Below are positions 52,481 to 61,787 of a stretch of 64,000 nucleotides of DNA, in pieces. A program made the translations under genes and the position numbers. This DNA is from Leifsonia sp. Leaf264. Its GTDB lineage: Bacteria; Actinomycetota; Actinomycetes; Actinomycetales; Microbacteriaceae. Position 1 is the first letter of the stretch; every line of letters begins with the position of its first letter. The notes under the pieces were generated by a model. The model did not search any database. It saw nothing but the letters and a program-made list of their open reading frames with translations, and was not told the DNA's origin. The stretch lies in contig NZ_LMMR01000006.1 of assembly GCF_001422325.1 (NCBI RefSeq), forward strand, positions 540,510-604,509, given 5' to 3'.

Positions 52481-52518
52481 GACGAAGGCGCCCCCGGAAT
52501 CCCGGAGGCGCCTTCGTC
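52481..52518. terminator. Bidirectional terminator between kynU and the MFS gene
   Basis: GACGAAGGCGCC (52481-52492) and GGCGCCTTCGTC (52507-52518) form a perfect 12-bp outer stem around an inner CCCGG/CCGG region, between convergent genes. Confidence 0.85.
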
Positions 52519-52529
52519 GTGTGCCTGGC

Positions 52530-54035
52530 CTACTTGGCCGACTCGAGGTCCACGGCCGCGGTGGAGCCGGTGCCGACCCACGTGACGTTCTTCTTGGGCT
52601 TCTCGAAGAACAGCACGACGATCGCCGCGACGGCGAAGGCTGCGGTGCTCAACCACAGCGACTGGCTCATGGCATCCGTGAACGGACCGGCGATCGCTGC
52701 AGGCAGCGCCTGGCCGCCTCCCGCTGACTCGGCGGCGGACGCCGAGAAGCCCGGGAGGTTGGCCGCGAGACGTGAACTGATGAGGGCCGCGATGGCCGCG
52801 CTTCCGAGCACGGAGCCCACCTGACGAGTCGTGTTGTACACGCCCGAGCCGGCGCCGGCCTGCTGAGGCGGCAGGCTGTACGTCGCGCTGGAGGCGAGCG
52901 GCGACCAGATCCCGGACTGGCCGATGCCGAGCAGTGCCGACGGGATGAGGAGCAGCGCCAGCGGCACGTCGGGCGACAGCATGAAGGAGTACATCGCGAG
53001 CGAGATCGTGATGATCACGAACCCGGTGAAGGCGATCCACTTGGCGGGCACCTTGCCCATGAGGCGACCGACGACGGGCGCCAGCACGATGACGGCGACC
53101 GCCATCGGAACCAGCATGAGCGCGGCCTGCGTCGGGGTGAGGCCGCGAGCGACCTGGTAGAAGAACGCCAGCGGCAGCGGCAGCGCCGTGATCGCGACGC
53201 CGACGAGGGTGATCCCGATGTTGGCGACCGAGAAGTTGCGATCGCGGAAGAGCCCGAGGGGGAGGAGCGGCTCAGCCCGGTTGAAGTGCTGCCAGACCAC
53301 GAATGCGACCAAGATCACGATTCCCGCGATGATGAGGCCCCAGACCGTGATCGGGCCGACGATCGTTCCCCAGTCGTACTTCTCACCCTCCTGGATTCCG
53401 AAGACGAGCAGGAACATGCCGACGGCGCTGAGGATGACGCCGAGCCAGTCGAAGCGGTGCGAGTGCGTCGTCAGGTTCGGCACCAGGCGCCAGGCGAGGA
53501 TGAAGCCCACGATGCCGACGGGCACGTTGACGATGAAGATCCACTCCCAGCCGAAGCCGTCGACGAGCACGCCGCCGAGGATCGGGCCGACGAGGGTCGC
53601 GACGCCGGCCGTGGCGCCCCAGATCGCCATGGCCGCACCGCGCTTCTGCGGAGCGAAGATGCGCGTGATGACGGCCATGGTCTGCGGCGTCATGAGCGCG
53701 GCTCCGAGTCCCTGCACGACGCGCGCGAGGATGAGCATCTCGATGCTGTCCGACAGGCCGCACCACAACGAGGAGAGGGTGAAGACGACGAGGCCGATCA
53801 GGTAGATGCGCTTCGGGCCGAAGCGGTCACCCAACCGTCCGGTGACCAGCAGCGGCACGGCGTAGGCGAGCAGGTAGGCGCTCGTCACCCAGATCACTTC
53901 GGTGATGTCGGCGTCGAGATCGCGCATGATCGCCGGATTGGCGATGGAGACGATCGTCGAGTCGACGAGGATCATGAAGAAGCCGAGGACGAGCGCCCAG
54001 AGGGCCGGCCATGGCTTGGTTGGTTCGGTGTTCAT
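52530..54035 (-). CDS. DHA2-type MFS multidrug efflux transporter
   Basis: The 501-residue protein has about 14 helices. DHA2/EmrB-QacA markers include VDSTIVSIANPAIMRDL, GRLGDRFGPKRIYLIG (motif A) and ARVVQGLGAALMTPQ (motif B, with WRWIFxVNVPVG-like WEWIFIVNVPVG). Likely proton-coupled drug export. ATG 54035 overlaps the upstream PadR stop in ATGA, so it is controlled by that regulator. Confidence 0.92.
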   Translation of the reverse strand: MNTEPTKPWPALWALVLGFFMILVDSTIVSIANPAIMRDLDADITEVIWVTSAYLLAYAVPLLVTGRLGDRFGPKRIYLIGLVVFTLSSLWCGLSDSIEMLILARVVQGLGAALMTPQTMAVITRIFAPQKRGAAMAIWGATAGVATLVGPILGGVLVDGFGWEWIFIVNVPVGIVGFILAWRLVPNLTTHSHRFDWLGVILSAVGMFLLVFGIQEGEKYDWGTIVGPITVWGLIIAGIVILVAFVVWQHFNRAEPLLPLGLFRDRNFSVANIGITLVGVAITALPLPLAFFYQVARGLTPTQAALMLVPMAVAVIVLAPVVGRLMGKVPAKWIAFTGFVIITISLAMYSFMLSPDVPLALLLIPSALLGIGQSGIWSPLASSATYSLPPQQAGAGSGVYNTTRQVGSVLGSAAIAALISSRLAANLPGFSASAAESAGGGQALPAAIAGPFTDAMSQSLWLSTAAFAVAAIVVLFFEKPKKNVTWVGTGSTAAVDLESAK

Positions 54036-54625
54036 GCGATTGTGTCTTTCAGGTTGGACGGGATGGGCGACGACCAGTCGATGGTGCCGTCGGCGATGTC
54101 GGGGATGGTGGCATCCAGCCACGCGAGCTTCGCGCGCAGCATGGCGAGCTGGAAGTTCGCGTCGAGCCAGAAACGGGCGGGGAGCTCGATGCTCTGCACT
54201 GCCCTGCCGGCTGCCTCGAGCGAGGCGACCTGCTCGGCGATGCGCTCGCGCCGCTGGCCCAGCAGGTCGACGACCTGTTCGGCAGGCAGCATGAACGCAT
54301 TGGCGATGGCGAGTGGGAACTCCGGGTACTCGTCGGCCGGGGTCGAGAGCATCGACACGATCTTCGACAGGAGCATCTCGCGCCCCGCATCCGTGATCGC
54401 GTAGCTCGTGCGCTCGGGCCGGTTGCCCTCGCGCTCGACTCCGGTCGCCGTGACGAGGCCGTGCTCCTCGAGCTTGTCGACCGCGTGATAGAGCGAGCCC
54501 GGCCGCACTTTGACGTTGCGGTCCTCGCGACGGTGGATCAGCACCTGGTACATCTCGTACGGGTGCATGGGTCGCTCGGCGAGCAACGCGAGCGCTGCGA
54601 TTCCGAGGGGAGGGAGACCGGTCAT
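54032..54625 (-). CDS. PadR-family regulator of the MFS gene
   Basis: The 197-residue protein starts with the PadR HTH (LALLAERPMHPYEMYQVLI, then VRPGSLYHAVDKLEEHGLV) and has a C-terminal Vir-type helical domain (about residues 95-190). It is translationally coupled to the transporter. A TATTCCA-n2-TGGAATA palindrome 36 bp upstream of its start is the probable autoregulatory operator. Confidence 0.92.
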   Translation of the reverse strand: MTGLPPLGIAALALLAERPMHPYEMYQVLIHRREDRNVKVRPGSLYHAVDKLEEHGLVTATGVEREGNRPERTSYAITDAGREMLLSKIVSMLSTPADEYPEFPLAIANAFMLPAEQVVDLLGQRRERIAEQVASLEAAGRAVQSIELPARFWLDANFQLAMLRAKLAWLDATIPDIADGTIDWSSPIPSNLKDTIA

Positions 54626-54660
54626 GAGTTGCTTCCATCGGCGGGATGCCCCGCACTGAT

Positions 54661-54676
54661 TATTCCACTTGGAATA
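54661..54676. promoter_or_regulatory. TATTCCA-CT-TGGAATA operator of the PadR-MFS operon
   Basis: This 16-bp dyad has perfect 7-bp arms and lies in a short AT-rich promoter region 36 bp upstream of the PadR start. PadR binding is inferred. Confidence 0.65.
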
Positions 54677-54733
54677 TTACGCCTGGAAGCGTTGGAGTGC
54701 AACTCGGATCGATGCGCCGCCGAGCGGGCGCGC

Positions 54734-54769
54734 GGGCGTTCGGGTGTTCGGGCGTTCGGGCGTTCGGGC
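54734..54769. repeat. 8-bp tandem array upstream of the PadR-MFS operon
   Basis: Four copies of GGGCGTTC (one with T for C, GGGTGTTC) and a partial fifth. It lies in a 225-bp gap that holds no gene, about 60 bp upstream of the PadR operator. Confidence 0.85.
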
Positions 54770-54850
54770 GCATCGACGCCGTCCGTCAGACGCGCGCCAG
54801 CATGGCGGCGAGCACCCGCACCGCCGCATCCTGCAGAGGGGCCGAACCGT

Positions 54851-55180
54851 TCAGCCGGCGAGGAGCTTGGCCTTGGCCTCACTGAACTCGGCGTCGGTCA
54901 GCACTCCGCTCGCGTGCAGTGCCGCGAGCTGGTTGATCTTCTCGATGAGGGGATCGGTGGTCGCGGATGCCGCAGCCGGCGCCGCGTACTGGGGAACGGT
55001 GCCGTACTTCTCGGCATCCTGCTCGCGCTCGTAGGCCTCGGCATCCTGCGCCGTGGCGTACTTCTGCTGCTGGTGGTGGGCAATCGCGCCGGCGGTCATG
55101 GCTGCGGTGCCAGTGATCACGGCCGTGCGCGCGACGGTGCCGATCAGTCCGGGTCGCCCGAAGCGTCGTCCGATGAGCAT
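54851..55180 (-). CDS. SHOCT-domain small protein, paralogue 1
   Basis: The 109-residue protein has a basic N-terminus with hydrophobic stretch ([27 protein letters not shown]), a variable Gln/Ala/Tyr-rich middle and a C-terminal SHOCT domain ([30 protein letters not shown]). SHOCT is a short helical pair of unclear, possibly oligomerising, function. It follows the DUF6325 gene on the same strand, 51 bp apart. A paralogue of the same pair is at 57310. Confidence 0.88.
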   Translation of the reverse strand: MLIGRRFGRPGLIGTVARTAVITGTAAMTAGAIAHHQQQKYATAQDAEAYEREQDAEKYGTVPQYAAPAAASATTDPLIEKINQLAALHASGVLTDAEFSEAKAKLLAG

Positions 55181-55231
55181 GTGGTTCCCCTCGTTCCGAG
55201 TTCTGTCTACCAGCCGATTCTGGGAATCGAA

Positions 55232-55636
55232 TCAGTCGACGAGTGCCGCGACGGCGTCCTCGTGGTCGATCTGCACGTGCAGCGCCACCTCTCCGCCCTG
55301 TTCACGCAGCACCTCGTAGAGGCGGAACGCCCAGCGGTGCTCGACCGCCAGCACCAGCGCCACGGATCCGGGCTCGAGGGCCTCCCCGACGATCTCGGCA
55401 TCCGAGTCGCTCAGCAGGTCACGCGGGTCGGGGGCGAAGCGCTCGAATCCCGGCACCTCGTCCTGCTCGATGTCGCGCGCCGAGATCACACCCTCGGCGT
55501 CACGAGTCACGACGATGGCATCGATCACGGCGATCTTCCCGCCGTCGACGAGGGTCTCGAGTTCCCCGGCGATGGCCCGCAGGCCGTCGCCCTCGGGGAA
55601 CGTCAGCACGAGCACCTCCACTGGTCCGATCGGCAT
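55232..55636 (-). CDS. DUF6325/DUF1269-like protein, paralogue 1
   Basis: The 134-residue protein begins [17 protein letters not shown] and continues [21 protein letters not shown] and [33 protein letters not shown]. Its order of motifs (GP-V/I-E, I-D, EPG-x-x-A, EH-x-W) matches the gene at 56865. ATG 55636 follows GGAGG; an upstream ATG adds only 6 residues. Function unknown; homologues occur with SHOCT genes. Confidence 0.82.
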   Translation of the reverse strand: MPIGPVEVLVLTFPEGDGLRAIAGELETLVDGGKIAVIDAIVVTRDAEGVISARDIEQDEVPGFERFAPDPRDLLSDSDAEIVGEALEPGSVALVLAVEHRWAFRLYEVLREQGGEVALHVQIDHEDAVAALVD

Positions 55637-55771
55637 CCGTCGTTCCTCCCTCATCCACCCACCGCAACGCTACTCGGCACCCGGGCGGGCGTCACCCCCG
55701 GGACGAAGCGCGCGGCGCCGACCGGATAGAATCGGTGGCATCCCCCTCTCTTCTCCCGGACGGAGCCTCAG

Positions 55772-56029
55772 GTGACCACGATCATCGTCGAGACCATGCC
55801 CAAGGCCGAACTGCTCGACCCGCAGGGCAAGGCCGTCGCCGGTGCCCTCGCCCGCCTCGGCACCAGCACCTTCGCCTCAGTGCGCATCGGCAAGCGGTTC
55901 GAGATCGTGGTCGACGGCCCCGTCGACGACGCGATCCTCGCCGAGGTGCGCACCGTCGCCGAGGAGATCCTCTCCAACGCCGTCATCGAAGACGTCGTCG
56001 GCATCCACGTTGTCGAGGCCGCGGTCTGA
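55772..56029 (+). CDS. purS: Phosphoribosylformylglycinamidine synthase subunit PurS
   Basis: The 85-residue protein matches Pur[42 protein letters not shown] and [15 protein letters not shown]. PurS bridges PurQ and PurL in the FGAM synthase complex (purine step four). GTG 55772 starts it; its TGA and the purQ ATG share one base (TGATG). purL is not in the window. Confidence 0.95.
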   Translation: MTTIIVETMPKAELLDPQGKAVAGALARLGTSTFASVRIGKRFEIVVDGPVDDAILAEVRTVAEEILSNAVIEDVVGIHVVEAAV

Positions 56030-56733
56030 TGGCCACCCGCGTCGGAGTCATCACCTTCCCGGGTTCACTCGACGATCGCGACGCCCAGCGCGCCGTGCGC
56101 ATCGCCGGCGGAGAGCCCGTCGCCCTCTGGCACGGCTCGCACGACCTCGAGGGCGTCGACGCACTCATCCTGCCCGGTGGGTTCAGCTACGGCGACTACC
56201 TTCGGTGCGGTGCCATCGCGAGCCTCTCGCCGATCATGACCGAGGTCATCGCCGCCGCGAACTCCGGCATGCCCGTTCTCGGCATCTGCAACGGCTTCCA
56301 GATGCTCACCGAAGCCCACCTGCTCGAGGGCGGCCTCATCCGCAACGATCACGGCTCCTTCATCTGCCGCGACCAGGTGCTGCGGGTGGAGAACACGACG
56401 ACGGACTGGACCGGCGACTTCGAGGCCGGCTCGAACATCACCATCCCCCTGAAGAACGGCGAGGGCGGCTTCATCGCCTCCGATGACACCCTCGACCGAC
56501 TGGAGGGCGAGGGACGCGTGGTATTCCGCTACGTCGACGTGAACCCGAACGGCTCGCTCCGCGACATCGCCGGCATCACGAACGAGCGTGGCAACGTGGT
56601 CGGACTCATGCCGCATCCCGAGCATGCCGTGGAACCCGGTTTCGGCCCCGACACGGATGTCGCCATGCGATCCGGCGTCGACGGACTGGCCTTCTTCACC
56701 AGCGTCATCCAGCGCACCCTCGCCATAGCCTGA
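56029..56733 (+). CDS. purQ: Phosphoribosylformylglycinamidine synthase glutaminase subunit PurQ
   Basis: The 234-residue class I amidotransferase releases ammonia from glutamine for PurL. The catalytic triad motifs are GICNGFQ (Cys) and MPHPEHAVE (His, Glu). [19 protein letters not shown] is the oxyanion loop. It overlaps purS by one base (TGATG). Confidence 0.96.
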   Translation: MATRVGVITFPGSLDDRDAQRAVRIAGGEPVALWHGSHDLEGVDALILPGGFSYGDYLRCGAIASLSPIMTEVIAAANSGMPVLGICNGFQMLTEAHLLEGGLIRNDHGSFICRDQVLRVENTTTDWTGDFEAGSNITIPLKNGEGGFIASDDTLDRLEGEGRVVFRYVDVNPNGSLRDIAGITNERGNVVGLMPHPEHAVEPGFGPDTDVAMRSGVDGLAFFTSVIQRTLAIA

Positions 56734-56864
56734 CCTGCCTCGAGCGCGGCCTGCGCCGTCACGTCACCCCTCGGATATCACCCCCGGGTCACCTGACGAT
56801 TCCTTGTGTTCCCCATCGGCGCTGAATACGCTGACCGAAGGGCCACTACGAAAGGGATTCGCAC

Positions 56865-57290
56865 ATGCTAGGACCTATCGAGATCGTCACCATCGGTTTC
56901 ACAGAACCGCTCGCGGGGAAGATCCTCCCCGAACTGACGAAGCTCGTCGAATCGGGCGTCATCAGCATCATCGACGGCCTCCTCGCCGCGAAGGGCGAAG
57001 ACGGATCAGTGACCCTGGCCGAGTTCTCCGAAGAGGGAGGCGACCCTGACGCCGCCGCCCTGGCCGCGCTCTTCGACCGCGTCGAGGGCCTCGTGTCCGA
57101 CGAAGACGTCGAGACTCTCGTCGCCGAGTTCGAGCCCGGAACCTCAGCGGCCATCCTCGTGTTCGAGCACACCTGGCTGAAGCCGCTTCGCAACTCGATC
57201 ATCGATTCCGGCGGTGTCCTGCTCGACAGCGTCCGCATCCCCGGGTTCGTCGTCGAGGAGCTCCTCGCGACGGTTCCCGAAACCGACTGA
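56865..57290 (+). CDS. DUF6325/DUF1269-like protein, paralogue 2
   Basis: The 141-residue protein begins MLGPIEIVTIGFTEPLAGKIL and carries LVESGVISIIDGLLAAKGEDG and FEPGTSAAILVFEHTWLKPLRN. It is a clear paralogue of the 55232 gene, with the same motif order but a longer C-terminus. ATG 56865 follows AAAGGG. SHOCT paralogue 2 follows 19 bp downstream, reproducing the two-gene layout on the opposite strand. Confidence 0.85.
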   Translation: MLGPIEIVTIGFTEPLAGKILPELTKLVESGVISIIDGLLAAKGEDGSVTLAEFSEEGGDPDAAALAALFDRVEGLVSDEDVETLVAEFEPGTSAAILVFEHTWLKPLRNSIIDSGGVLLDSVRIPGFVVEELLATVPETD

Positions 57291-57309
57291 ACAACGAAGG
57301 AGATCTGAC

Positions 57310-57636
57310 ATGCGAGGAAGAATGGGACGCCCCGGGCTGATCGGCATGGCGGCTCGTACCGCTGTCGTCGCTGGAACGGCAACGGCCGTGTCGGGCAACG
57401 TGCAGCGGCGCCAGGCCGGCCGCGCGCAGCAGGCTGCGGATGCCGATGCCTACCAGCAGCAACAGCAGCAGGCCGAATACGCGGCGCAGCAGCCCCAGTA
57501 CGCGCCGGCACCGCCCGCCGCTCCGGCCGCCGACGACCTGACGGCGCAGATCGAGAAGCTCGCCACACTCAAGACCGCCGGCGTCATCAGCGACTCCGAG
57601 TTCGCGGCAGCGAAGGCCAAGCTGCTCGGAATCTGA
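57310..57636 (+). CDS. SHOCT-domain small protein, paralogue 2
   Basis: The 108-residue protein has GRPGLIGMAARTAVVAGTAT near the N-terminus, a Gln-rich middle and C-terminal LTAQIEKLATLKTAGVISDS followed by EFAAAKAKLL. It shares the N-terminal and C-terminal blocks with the gene at 54851; only the middle differs. ATG 57310 follows AAGGAGA. Followed by a terminator. Confidence 0.88.
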   Translation: MRGRMGRPGLIGMAARTAVVAGTATAVSGNVQRRQAGRAQQAADADAYQQQQQQAEYAAQQPQYAPAPPAAPAADDLTAQIEKLATLKTAGVISDSEFAAAKAKLLGI

Positions 57637-57662
57637 TCCGCGGCATCCGCTGCAGTGCGACA

Positions 57663-57698
57663 CGAACGGCCGCTCTCCCAATGGAGGGCGGCCGTTCG
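57663..57698 (+). terminator. Terminator after SHOCT paralogue 2
   Basis: CGAACGGCCGC (57663-57673) and GCGGCCGTTCG (57688-57698) form a perfect 11-bp stem with a 14-nt interior (CTCC/GGAG pairs inside). Confidence 0.85.
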
Positions 57699-57814
57699 CC
57701 GCATACGGGGAACTCTCGGCAGGAAGATTCCGAACGGTCGGTCTGCGGTGCGCCCGTCATGCCTAAGATGAATGCACACCGATCCAGGTCAACGTCGATC
57801 AATGGAGATCACCC

Positions 57815-59416
57815 ATGACTCAGAGCCCCCACCCGCCCGTCGAGATTCCCGAATCGTCGATCTTCGACTACCTGTTCGGAGGGCTGACCGGCTCCGAGCT
57901 CGACGAGATCGCCCTCGTCGACGGCAGTTCGGGTGCCGAGACCAGTTATCGCCAGCTCGTCGGACAGGTCTCGCTGCTCGCCGGCGCCCTCGCTGCCCGC
58001 GGGGTCGGTGTCGGCGACGTCGTCGGCATCCTGTGCCCCAACATCCCCGCGTTCGCCACGGTCTTCCATGGCGTGCTGCGTTCAGGGGCCACGGCCACCA
58101 CGATCAACTCCCTCTACACCCCCGGCGAGATCACGAACCAGCTGACGGATGCCGGAGCCACCTGGCTGTTCACCATCTCCCCCATGCTCCCCCAGGCCGC
58201 GGCAGCCGCCGAGGCCGTCGGCATCCCCGCCGACCACCTCATCGTGCTGGACGGCGCCGACGGACACCCGTCGCTGCGCGAGCTGCTCGGAGAGGGCAGG
58301 CCTGCCCCCGAGGTGTCGTTCGACCCGGCGAACCACGTGGCCGTGCTGCCGTACTCGTCGGGCACCACGGGCCACCCCAAGGGCGTCAAGCTCAGCCACC
58401 GCAACCTGATCGCCAACATCGCCCAGTCCAGCGGCTCCATCGGCCTCGGCGAGCGCGGTCTCGGTGCCGGCGATCGCGTGCTCGCCGTGCTGCCGTTCTT
58501 CCACATCTACGGCATGACCGTCCTGCTCAACTTCGCCCTCCGCGAGCGGGCGACCCTGGTCACGATGCCGAAGTTCGACCTGCCCGAGTTCCTGCGCATA
58601 GTCTCCGAGACCAAGGTCACCTGGATCTTCATCGCTCCGCCCATCGCGGTGGCCCTGGCGAAGCATCCGCTGGTCGACCAGTTCGACCTCTCCAGCGTCG
58701 AGGTCGTCTTCTCCGGCGCGGCCCCGCTCGACGGCTCCCTCGCCGACCTCGTCGCCCAGCGTCTCGACTGCATCGTCTGCCAGGGCTACGGCATGACCGA
58801 ACTCAGCCCGGTGTCGCACTCCATCCCGGTGGAGCGCCCCGACATCGACCGCTCGAGCATCGGCATCCTGTTGCCGAACACCGAAGCCCGCGTCGTCGAC
58901 GTCGAGAGCGGAGCCGACGTCGAGGTGCCGGCCGAGGGCCAGAGCCCGTCGGGCGAGCTTCTCGTGCGCGGACCGCAGGTCATGCTCGGCTACCTCAACA
59001 ACGACGACGCGACGGGTCGCACCCTCGACGGCGACGGCTGGCTGCACACGGGCGACATCGCCACCGTGACGGCCGACGGCGTCTACTACATCGTCGACCG
59101 CCTCAAGGAGCTCATCAAGTACAAGGGCTACCAGGTGGCACCGGCGGTCCTCGAGGCCGTGCTGCTCGCCCACCCCGCCATCGCCGATGCCGCCGTCATC
59201 GGCGTGCAGGACGACGACGGCCAGGAGATCCCCAAGGCGTTCGTCGTGCTGCAGCCCGACGCCGACCTCGACGAAGACGGGGTGATGTCCCACGTGGCCG
59301 CTCACGTCGCCCCCTACGAGAAGGTGCGGCGGGTGGAGTTCATCGACGTGATCCCGAAGTCGAGCGCCGGCAAGATCCTGCGGAAGGACCTCCGCGCCCG
59401 GACCTCGGCGAGCTGA
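57815..59416 (+). CDS. Acyl-CoA ligase of the 4-coumarate-CoA ligase-like family
   Basis: The 533-residue AMP-forming enzyme has the ANL core motifs: YSSGTTGHPKGV (P-loop, A3), QGYGMTELSPVSH (A5), TGDIATV, VDRLKELIKYKG (A8) and KSSAGKILRKDL (A10 Lys). It activates a carboxylic acid to an acyl-AMP and then to the CoA thioester. The 4CL-like class accepts cinnamate-type or medium-chain acids; exact specificity not predicted. A TAAGAT -10-like box lies about 45 bp upstream. Confidence 0.93.
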   Translation: MTQSPHPPVEIPESSIFDYLFGGLTGSELDEIALVDGSSGAETSYRQLVGQVSLLAGALAARGVGVGDVVGILCPNIPAFATVFHGVLRSGATATTINSLYTPGEITNQLTDAGATWLFTISPMLPQAAAAAEAVGIPADHLIVLDGADGHPSLRELLGEGRPAPEVSFDPANHVAVLPYSSGTTGHPKGVKLSHRNLIANIAQSSGSIGLGERGLGAGDRVLAVLPFFHIYGMTVLLNFALRERATLVTMPKFDLPEFLRIVSETKVTWIFIAPPIAVALAKHPLVDQFDLSSVEVVFSGAAPLDGSLADLVAQRLDCIVCQGYGMTELSPVSHSIPVERPDIDRSSIGILLPNTEARVVDVESGADVEVPAEGQSPSGELLVRGPQVMLGYLNNDDATGRTLDGDGWLHTGDIATVTADGVYYIVDRLKELIKYKGYQVAPAVLEAVLLAHPAIADAAVIGVQDDDGQEIPKAFVVLQPDADLDEDGVMSHVAAHVAPYEKVRRVEFIDVIPKSSAGKILRKDLRARTSAS

Positions 59417-59440
59417 CGTCGAGAGCCCCAGCGTGAGCGC

Positions 59441-60724
59441 TCAGGCGCTGCCGTCCCGATCGAGAGTGTCCTCGACCTCCTGATCGCTCGCGCCGGCCTG
59501 GATCGGGATGGCCGAGGTGAACTGGCTCGCGCGTTCCTCGGCCTCCGGCGAACCCGAGAACAGGTTGGACTGCTCGCCCGTCGGCGGCGACGGCACGTCG
59601 AAGGGCTCCGGCGCGGGCTCGTGTCGGCGCGTCGACGACTTCTCGGGGCGTGCGGATGCCGCATCCGTCGACACCTCGGCACCGACGGGGTCGACCAGCA
59701 CGCGCTGGTGCGGGATGGACGTGGGGTGCTGCGTCTGCACCCAGGCGACCATCTCCTCGCGCACGAAGCAGCGCAGGTCGAACAGCGTGGGGGCATCGGC
59801 CGCCGTGACGAGGATGCGCACCCGCACAAACCCGCCGACGGCGTCGGTCACCTGGAGCACCGCGGCGCGATGGTCCCAGAGCTCTGTGCGCTCGAGGGCG
59901 GCCGTGAGCTGCTCCCGCATGAGCGCCGGGGCGATGCGCCAGTCCAGGTCGAGCTCGACGGAACCGAGGAGCGCGCTGCCCTCACGGGTCCAGTTCTGGA
60001 ACGGCTGCGTGGTGAAGTACGTGCAGGGCAGCACCAGGTTGCGTTCGTCCCAGAGGTTCACGACCACGTAGCTCAGCGTGATCTCGCCGATCTTGCCCCA
60101 CTCGCCCTCGACGACCACCACGTCGTCGACGCGGATGGCTTCGCTGAAGGCGAGCTGGATGCCGGCGAACAGGTTGGCGAGCGTCGACTGCGCGGCGAGA
60201 CCCGCCACCACGCTCAGCAGGCCGGCCGATGCGAGCACGCTCGCCCCGACCAGACGCACCTCGGGGAAGCTCAGCAGCACGCCGCCGATCGCCACTACCA
60301 CGGCGACCACCACGACGAGGCGCCGCAGGATCGCGATCTGCGTGCGCACCCGGCGGGCGACCTTGTTGTCGGCGACGTCGATGCGGTAACGCGCCGTGCT
60401 GAGGTCCATGCCGAACAGGGCCAGCTCGCAGACGAACCACGACCCGACCACGATCAGCGCTATGAGCAGCAGGTGCTCGACCGCTGCACGCACGTCGCTG
60501 TCGTCGAGAGTGGCGACGAGCACGATCCAGAGACCGGCGATGAAGAGCAGCAGGCGGAACGGCCACCGTGCCCGCTTCAGCAGGATGGCCGGCCACTCCT
60601 TGTGCCGGCCCACGGCGCGGGCGATCTGGCGGGCTATCGCCGAGATCAGCAGGGCGCCGACCGCCGCGATCACGACGGCCACGCCGAAGCCCAGCCACGA
60701 GTGCCATTCGAAGTCGTCGAGCAC
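59441..60724 (-). CDS. MscS-family mechanosensitive ion channel
   Basis: The 427-residue protein has about five membrane helices followed by the MscS pore and beta domain: VVAGLAAQSTLANLFAGIQLAFSE and IRVDDVVVVEGEWGKIGEI, then LPCTYFTTQPFQNWTR. It releases ions under hypo-osmotic shock. The last 100 residues are a charged, disordered tail rich in Ser, Glu and Pro. GTG 60724 begins MLDDFEWHSW. Convergent with the acyl-CoA ligase. Confidence 0.9.
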   Translation of the reverse strand: MLDDFEWHSWLGFGVAVVIAAVGALLISAIARQIARAVGRHKEWPAILLKRARWPFRLLLFIAGLWIVLVATLDDSDVRAAVEHLLLIALIVVGSWFVCELALFGMDLSTARYRIDVADNKVARRVRTQIAILRRLVVVVAVVVAIGGVLLSFPEVRLVGASVLASAGLLSVVAGLAAQSTLANLFAGIQLAFSEAIRVDDVVVVEGEWGKIGEITLSYVVVNLWDERNLVLPCTYFTTQPFQNWTREGSALLGSVELDLDWRIAPALMREQLTAALERTELWDHRAAVLQVTDAVGGFVRVRILVTAADAPTLFDLRCFVREEMVAWVQTQHPTSIPHQRVLVDPVGAEVSTDAASARPEKSSTRRHEPAPEPFDVPSPPTGEQSNLFSGSPEAEERASQFTSAIPIQAGASDQEVEDTLDRDGSA

Positions 60725-60790
60725 GGATGCCTCCCATCGGTCGAAACATCCAGCCTACGGACTCCCCGGCCGGCTACTCCCGGCGGATCC

Positions 60791-61783
60791 TCAGGAGTAC
60801 AGCTCCTCCGGAACGCGCAGAGCGTAGATCGGCTTGCCGGTGCCCCAGATGAGAGCGCAGGCCGCTCGGAGCAGGTCGATGGGCGCATCGCCGCGTTTCA
60901 CGATCTCGACGTTCTCGCCCTTCAGGCGCACCACGGCGCGTCCGACGGTCACCCGGGATCCGTCATCGGTCACGTCGGCCGTCGGATACGGCTCGCTCAG
61001 CTGGCTCAGGTCGTCGAGGATGAAGGTCGGTCGCTGATCGGGCACCGCCGCGAGCACCTGCTTGGCCTTGTCGATCCCGGTGAGCACCAGCACTGACGGC
61101 ATGCCGGCGCGGTTGGCCCCGAGGATGTCGGTGTCGAGCCTGTCGCCGATGAACAGCGGCGACGCGGCCTCGAACCGGCGACGCGCCTCGTCGAAGATCG
61201 CCACCTCCGGCTTGCCGGCCACGACGGGGAGCCGGCCGACGGCCGTGTGCACGGCTGACACGAGCGTGCCGTTCCCGGGCGCGATGCCGCGCTCCTGCGG
61301 GATCGTCCAGTCGGTGTTGGTGGCGACCCAAGGAATGCCGCCGTCGCCGGGATCCGCGAGGGCGAACGCCGCCTCGGCGAGCTGTTTCCAGCCGAGCTCG
61401 GGCGCGAAGCCCTGGATGACGGCGGCGGGGGAGTCGTCGGCCGATCGCGTCACGGCGAAGCCGGCCTTCTCCACCTCGGTCACCAGGCCGTCGCCGCCGA
61501 TCACCAGGATCACGGATGCCGCCGGCACAAGGCCGGCCAGCAGGTGCACCGCGGCCTGCGGGGAGGTGACGACGTCGCTGGGCTCGACCGTCAGGCCGAG
61601 CTCGGTGAGATGGGTCGCCACCGACGCGTCGGTGCGGGAGGCGTTGTTGGTGATGTAGCCGATCCGCGCCTGGGCCGAGGCCGCGTTCAGCGCCTCCACG
61701 GCGAACGGGATCGCGCGCGGACCCGCGTAGACCACGCCATCGAGATCGGCGAGAACGACGTCGACACCGTCGAGCGGTGTCAC
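60791..61783 (-). CDS. HAD-IIA family phosphatase (NagD/PGP-like)
   Basis: The 330-residue protein shows HAD motifs: I VLADLDGVVYAGPRAIP, II YITNNASRT, III VAGKPEVAIF and IV FIGDRLDTDILGANRAG. The class hydrolyses p-nitrophenyl phosphate, nucleotides and phosphoglycolate. GTG 61783 lies 4 bp downstream of the preceding stop (61788), so it is the second gene of an operon with the charged repeat protein. Confidence 0.9.
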   Translation of the reverse strand: MTPLDGVDVVLADLDGVVYAGPRAIPFAVEALNAASAQARIGYITNNASRTDASVATHLTELGLTVEPSDVVTSPQAAVHLLAGLVPAASVILVIGGDGLVTEVEKAGFAVTRSADDSPAAVIQGFAPELGWKQLAEAAFALADPGDGGIPWVATNTDWTIPQERGIAPGNGTLVSAVHTAVGRLPVVAGKPEVAIFDEARRRFEAASPLFIGDRLDTDILGANRAGMPSVLVLTGIDKAKQVLAAVPDQRPTFILDDLSQLSEPYPTADVTDDGSRVTVGRAVVRLKGENVEIVKRGDAPIDLLRAACALIWGTGKPIYALRVPEELYS

Positions 61784-61787
61784 GCCG

